This document shows positions 58,995-64,000 of a DNA stretch of 64,000 nt, in pieces. A program made the position numbers and the translations under genes. The stretch is from the NCBI GenBank assembly GCA_003996215.1, contig QJPP01000858.1, positions 372,001-436,000 on the forward strand. The letters run 5' to 3'. The notes beneath the pieces were generated by a model, which did not search any database, was not told the DNA's origin, and was given only the letters and a program-made list of their open reading frames with translations. Origin of the DNA: Jaltomata sinuosa. Lineage: Eukaryota > Streptophyta > Magnoliopsida > Solanales > Solanaceae. Each line of letters begins with the position of its first letter. Position 1 is the first letter of the stretch.

Positions 58995-59510
58995 ATTGAA
59001 TTTTTGCTAGCTCCTCCCCCACCCTCTTTTTTATACTACACACTTAAAACACACACTAAAACACACACACACACACTACTTTTTATACATCAAGAAATGT
59101 AAAAATAAAAGACACCCTTTTTAACTTTCTTGATTCACAACATCACTTTTGAGTTTTGAATAGTGACATTCAGTACTCTCAATACTACTGGAAAAAAACT
59201 GATGGGGACAAGATACAGTAGCAGCTAGCTACTAGGAGAAAAAAAAGCAGGCAGCTGGCTTTGTACACTCACTGTAGTATGTGTCTCCTTATTGACAGTG
59301 TGTGTGTGAGAGAGAAGAATCTAAACTTTGGGCAAGCAAAAAAACCCATTATAAGCACTGATAGGGAAGTAAAGGATTTTACCTGCTTTGGGGTTTGAAC
59401 CTTTTTCTCTTTTTTTAACCTTATCATCACCCCCATTGGACAGAGGTACTAGTATCCCCAAACAGTAAAAATTCGAAAATTTTGATAGTATAGACTTCCA
59501 TAAAAGTAGG
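58995..59510 (-). promoter_or_regulatory. GIF1 5' UTR and proximal promoter (approximate)
   Basis: Directly upstream of the ATG there are CA-repeat (59064-59076) and GT/GA-repeat (59299-59318) tracts. On the minus strand the latter reads as a CT-rich stretch of the kind common in plant leaders. I cannot place the transcription start. Confidence 0.4.
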
Positions 59511-60135
59511 GGTGCACATGATATGGTATATACCAAATTATCATATCATATCAAAATTTTTAATATCTTGATTTTGATATTATGAGATTTGATATGATAT
59601 ATGATATATATTTTAAAAAATTTTGATATACAATATGGTATTTAGTATTTAAAAATAATATACTAAAATATCAAATATCATACCGAAGTATATAATTATA
59701 TAAATAATATATATATATAATATTAACAAATATACAACCTAGTATTAATATAAACTAAATGTTTAGAAGTTGAAATTTTGACTATTCTATTTTGATTGAA
59801 ATGTCTTTTAAATGTAATTGATTAACAAAAGAGTTGTTTGTACTTCTTTTGAATATACAGTTCTACACGTGTAATATGTTAGTATAATATAATTGTGACC
59901 TTTTTTTGAAAAGTCAAAGTCATAATACTCTATTGTACGAGTATATATTAGTCGAAGTTGAACAAACTATTGTTACCGATTTACCTTACCGCAAAATATC
60001 AAAATCGAACTTCAAAATACCGAACCATACTGAATTAATTTGGTATGGTAATAATATAATATTTTTAAAAACTAAATACCAAAGTTATCATACCAAAATT
60101 TCAAATATCATATCATACTATATCATGCTCACCCC
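59511..60135. mobile_element. Palindromic MITE-like element (GTAGGGGTGCACATG)
   Basis: Left AGTAGGGGTGCACATGATAT; right reversed ACGTGGGGGTGAGCATGATA. The interior is rich in ATATCAAA/TTTGATAT inverted words. About 625 bp. Confidence 0.65.
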
Positions 60136-60289
60136 CACGTAAAAGAGAATCTAAACTCAAATGCTCATAACGTGGTTGTTGTGCTACGTTAATCTAACGG
60201 GTTGTTTTGGTAATCGAATTAAAATATCTTGAGAATAATTTTGAGATTATAATTTTTTAATTAATTTATCAAAAATAATTTCTTTACTC

Positions 60290-60395
60290 CACTTCTAAGA
60301 TAGAGGTACGAACTGTGTATGTTCTACCCTCCTCAAATTCACATTGTGAGAATACACTGGATATGTTGTTATTGTTATTATCTCAGCTAGAAGAT
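60290..60395 (+). mobile_element. RTE LINE 3' end fragment
   Basis: GAGGTACGAACTGTGTATGT, TTCTACCCTCCTCAAA and a GGATATGTTGTTATTGTTAT end match the RTE tails at 16040-16137 and 20690-20790. Confidence 0.7.
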
Positions 60396-60399
60396 ATAA

Positions 60400-61377
60400 T
60401 AAAACAAACTCAAATTAGATAGAATAAGGTGTCTCTTTCAGGATTAAGTGCTAAAATTTATATTATTTTTTGATTGACCGTATAAATTTATTATTTGGTA
60501 TACAAGTTCCACGAGAGGATTGAGGTAGTCAGGATCGAAGTGATCATGATTGAACATGGCACTTGTTTGGTAGCTTAATTAAGAAATAAAATTATGCTTT
60601 TGATGTCAGCTATAATTTTTGACTTGATGGTAAGCGTTTAAATTATGACAAATAGTATCACACGCAAAGTCATGGTTTGATTCCCAAGAGCAACATGTTG
60701 TATGAGGCAAACATATTTTAAATTATGTTTGAAGAGTTAAAGACTTGAAGTGGCCTAAGTCGAAGTCATAATTGAGCATTATTTTTACTTCGTGACTTAG
60801 TTAAAAAATAAAATTTAATTAAATGCAATTGCATTCCAAACTTAATTTTATGATGAGGGCATATTATGTATTTGCTTTTTGTCTATATGAACGTACATAT
60901 ATTTTATTGATCACTAAATTACACACTTAAATAATGCAACGGTCCAAGACATATAGGCAAACATAATCTTGTTTTAAATTTAATAAGGTAGATGGGATTC
61001 TGTAGTTTAAGAAGATATAATAACATATAGACATGTAGAATAAAAAGAGGAATAAACAATTGAGGTGGTAACAGAAATTCATGCAGGCCATATAGAGATT
61101 TACAGTTTTGGAACTCCAGATTTATTGGCAACCTTGATTTAATTATTAACATTGTCACGTTAATAAATACTACTTGTACGTGAATTGAAAGACGATATTA
61201 ACTGACAAATATTTGTGGAGAAAATATAATCAAACCTTTGTATAACAATCTCATTTGTTCGAACACTTTATAGCATTTCTAAAGTAATATTGATTGTCGT
61301 AGACTTAATTCAAAATTCTCCTTTTACTTTTAATGAAATAATTAAAATGATGTTTACTTTTAATGAAATGATTAAAA
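60400..61377. other. AT-rich gene-free stretch
   Basis: No gene or defined repeat. A 33-bp tandem repeat of ATGTTTACTTTTAATGAAAT type lies at its right edge (about 61317-61380). Confidence 0.5.
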
Positions 61378-61680
61378 TGGTGTTTGGCTAGGAAAGATTT
61401 TCACTTTTTTATCGGAGTTTGAAAAATATGTTTGGCTTTAAAATAATTGTGAAAACTTTTATTTTCACCTTTTTGAAGAATTTTCAGAAATTTTAAAAAT
61501 AACAAAAATTATTTTCACTTCTTTCACTCTAATTACTCACAAAAATTTTAAAACAACTCTAATTTATTTCATAGCCAAACATAACTTCAATTTTCAATTT
61601 TCAAATATTAATTTTTACTTTGATTTTTTTTTTGTATTTTTCTATTTTTCCAATAAAACATGACTAAATGCCTTCTTGTA
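61378..61680. mobile_element. hAT-type MITE (GTGTTTGGCTAGGAAAG)
   Basis: Left GGTGTTTGGCTAGGAAAGAT; internal ATAGCCAAACATAAC; right end near CATGACTAAATGCC. Ends are diverged. Confidence 0.45.
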
Positions 61681-62183
61681 GTCACGTAAATATCTAAAAT
61701 TTACTTTAGATTATAAATTTGAAAATTCTTCCCTTATTTATTTTGTGTCTAATCAAACGATATCATATAAATTGAGACTAGATATTATTCAATATTTTGG
61801 GGGTTGGACCTTTGGAAGGGTCAAACAGTCAGCTAACCTAAGCTATTGCTGCTGCAGAAGCTTTGATGTATAAGTAGGTTAGCAGGGGTATATTGTACTC
61901 TATATATCAGTTCTAATAATGTATTGTGACGTAATTTATAATTTTTAAATATATTATCATATTTGTATTGAAATAAAACTTTTTTGTTAAGATAAATAAA
62001 AAATAATGTTTTTTTAAAAAAATAATGTGTATTTTTTTTTAAACAGACTGATAATTAGAAAATAATATCACATAAAATAAAATAAGAATATATTTTAAAT
62101 ATAACCATCTACAGTACAAGGTATTTTGTTAACACTAACATCATTTAGTTTCAATTTAATGATATTATGTAATTGGATACAAG
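61681..62183. other. AT-rich gene-free stretch
   Basis: It holds the right half of a MITE (to about 61780, ending CATATAAATTGAGAC) and otherwise nothing recognised. Confidence 0.45.
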
Positions 62184-63077
62184 TAGGGGTGTGCACGGGT
62201 TGGTTTTTTATCAAAATTAAAATCAAATTAATTTAGTCAGTTTTTGAATTTTTAAAATTAAATTAAATCAAATAAAAGTATAACTGTCAATTTGGTTCTT
62301 ATCAATTTGGTTCGATTTAGTTTGATTTTTCGATTTATGATCTTAACTAATGATAAATTGATAATAGTATAAAATGATAGGGGCCAAAGGCTTGTCTAGA
62401 TACAAGTCCTAATAACGTCAATTAAGAAAATGTCTTTAATAAGCCTATCTTGTTTGGTATTGCAAACAATAATTTTGTCTCTTGAATTTGTGAACCAAAT
62501 TTTAATATAATAAGCATTAGTATTACTATCTATAGGATAAAAATGACAAATAAATATTTTGCGAAAAAGCAATCACCAAGAAAATGAGACAGTGATCCTC
62601 TAAATTCTAATGCATTTATTAGTATTATGAAAAGAATTTCAAAATGCAATAATAAGAAGTATTTGATTTGTTGTGCATTATTTTAAAATTAAAATGAAAA
62701 GTAAGATTTTACGGTTAAAACTTAGACACCTAAAGATTAAATTGTTGAACTTGAAGTTGAGGATTATCGAGTTTGGGCTAAAGCGTCGGGCTTAAGTAAT
62801 TATAATATGCTAAAATTAAGTTCATGATTAAAATATAATAAAATATATTTATAAATAATATATAATAATTATAAATTTTTATATATAATTTATTGATTTG
62901 ATTTGGTTATTTTTGTATTTTTCTTTAGTAAAATCATAATCAAATCAAATAATATCAGTTTTTAAAATTTAAAATCAAACCAAATCAAATCAAATATTAA
63001 TTTTTTTAATTGATTTGATTCGATTCGATTTACGATCTGATTTGATTTTTTTATCAAATTATGAACAATCGTAGATA
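62184..63077. mobile_element. Large palindromic element (AGGGGTGTGCACGG)
   Basis: Begins GTAGGGGTGTGCACGGGTTG. Both halves are full of AATCAAATCAAAT/ATTTGATTTGATT words that pair with each other. Same type of start as the element at 59511. The right end is not sharply defined. Confidence 0.5.
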
Positions 63078-63496
63078 AGAGTTTAAAAAAGAAATAATTT
63101 TTTTATTTTAAAATTATAAATAATTTGAAATAATTATTTTTAAAAATAAAGAGAAATAATTTGAGAGAGAGGGAATATATGGGTCATAAAAAAGTAGGTC
63201 ACGTGATGTATGAAGAAAAAAGATGGTCTTATTAGATACACGTTTAACAATGTACAAACGACGGACAGGCTTTGGACTTTGGGCCCATTGGTCACCATGA
63301 CATCATCTCTTTTCACATGTTCGAGAAATTCCTCTTTTTATTTTAACCCTATTATTACCGTCAAATCTCTCTGTAACGATTCCTCGTTATAATGAAATTT
63401 AATTTTTTTCAAAATTAATTTTTTATCTTATATTTTTACTTTTATATAATATCATTCTATCTATAATAGCAATAACATCATCAAAGTATTATACTT
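63078..63496. other. Gene-free stretch
   Basis: Slightly GC-richer at 63190-63390, but no open frame there that I can defend. Confidence 0.45.
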
Positions 63497-63745
63497 TTTC
63501 TGTTTTAATTTATTTGACCTACTTTCTTTTTTTAGTTCGTTTTAAAAAAATATCTCTTTTTCTTTTTAGCGACTCTTTAATTTTAACTTTTCACATGACA
63601 TGTTTAAGACCACAAAATTAAAGGGTATTTTAGTACATTTAACATATCTTTAAATTATGATCATAAAATTCAAAAGTCTTCTCAACTTTCTTAAATTCTG
63701 TGCCAAGTCAAAATAGGTTAAATAAATTAAAACGAAGAAAATACT
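63497..63745. mobile_element. MITE, uninterrupted reference copy of the family split at 34494-35490
   Basis: Left CTTTTTCTGTTTTAATTTAT; right reversed TCTTCGTTTTAATTTATTTA. The interior has CACATGACATGTTTAAGACC and CAAAAGTCTTCTC words. Confidence 0.7.
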
Positions 63746-63809
63746 CATTATAAAATCACCTCAGTAACCATCCTATTCAAATATTATGTATTTTGTGAAA
63801 TATATACTC

Positions 63810-64000
63810 CCTTCGTTTTAATTTAGGTGAGTTAGTTTAACTTGACACGGAGTTAAGGAAGAAAGAATTTTTTTTAAAATTTGTGATTTAAAATAAGTCA
63901 TAGATGTTTGTGTGACTATACATTATTTCATTAAGAATAAAATATATATTTTAAAATTAATTTGTTACTAAATATAATTTTTTTTTTTTAACGGATTAAA
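63810..64000. mobile_element. MITE running off the window end
   Basis: Starts CCCTTCGTTTTAATTTAGGT with the same type of interior as the copy at 63497. The right end is outside the window. Confidence 0.5.

Noticed and set aside
1..64000. CRISPR-like spaced repeats, operons or phage genes
   Set aside because: None seen; all repeats are microsatellites, tandem duplications or transposon ends, and gene structure is plant-like throughout.

Overview
The window is plant nuclear DNA from a dicot. Genes are split by GT-AG introns, intergenic DNA is very AT-rich, and transposable elements fill most of the space. The repeat content (Au-type and SolS/TS-like SINEs, RTE LINE tails ending in TTG repeats, very long gypsy-type LTRs) and the protein sequences suggest Solanaceae. 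That family assignment is from memory of repeat families, not from a search. There is no prokaryotic system, CRISPR array, rRNA or convincing tRNA gene.

Layout. 1-1801: right end of a decayed hAT transposon carrying a BED/DUF659 transposase on the minus strand. About 1810-7617: a nearly full-length but broken L1-type LINE. 7620-7812: a SINE-like repeat. 7987-8515: the last two exons of a plus-strand gene resembling the homeobox-DDT protein RLT3, whose remaining exons would lie left of the window. 11152-26480: a complete minus-strand class XI myosin heavy-chain gene. I assembled it exon by exon into 38 coding exons (4581 nt, 1526 residues); all internal junctions keep frame. Two of its introns carry RTE LINE tails. 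27288-28499: a Mutator-like non-autonomous element with a 9-bp target duplication. 28921-29595 (minus) and 30639-30947 (plus): two single-exon genes in divergent orientation, a RING-H2 ubiquitin ligase and a short VQ-motif protein of the SIB type. Both have a TATA box.

31-55 kb is a gene-free repeat desert. It holds a SINE, many MITEs, a Mutator-like element nested in a MITE, two solo LTRs of 4453 and 3875 bp (each TG..CA with a perfect 5-bp target duplication, both with a TATA box on the minus strand), a segmental duplication that preserves an empty insertion site, a long alternating purine-pyrimidine tract, and a second Mutator-like element whose terminal repeat is split by a fragment of copia reverse transcriptase. 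55752-58994 (minus): a complete four-exon GRF-interacting factor 1 (GIF1/AN3) gene, with a recent SINE insertion (17-bp target duplication) in intron 3. 59.5-64 kb: more palindromic MITE-like elements.

The five host genes are not a pathway. They are ordinary plant genes (chromatin factor, organelle motor, ubiquitin ligase, defence-type VQ protein, growth co-activator) set among repeats. The most interesting material is structural: nested insertions with clear scars, a duplicated splice acceptor inside the myosin gene, and the pair of giant solo LTRs.
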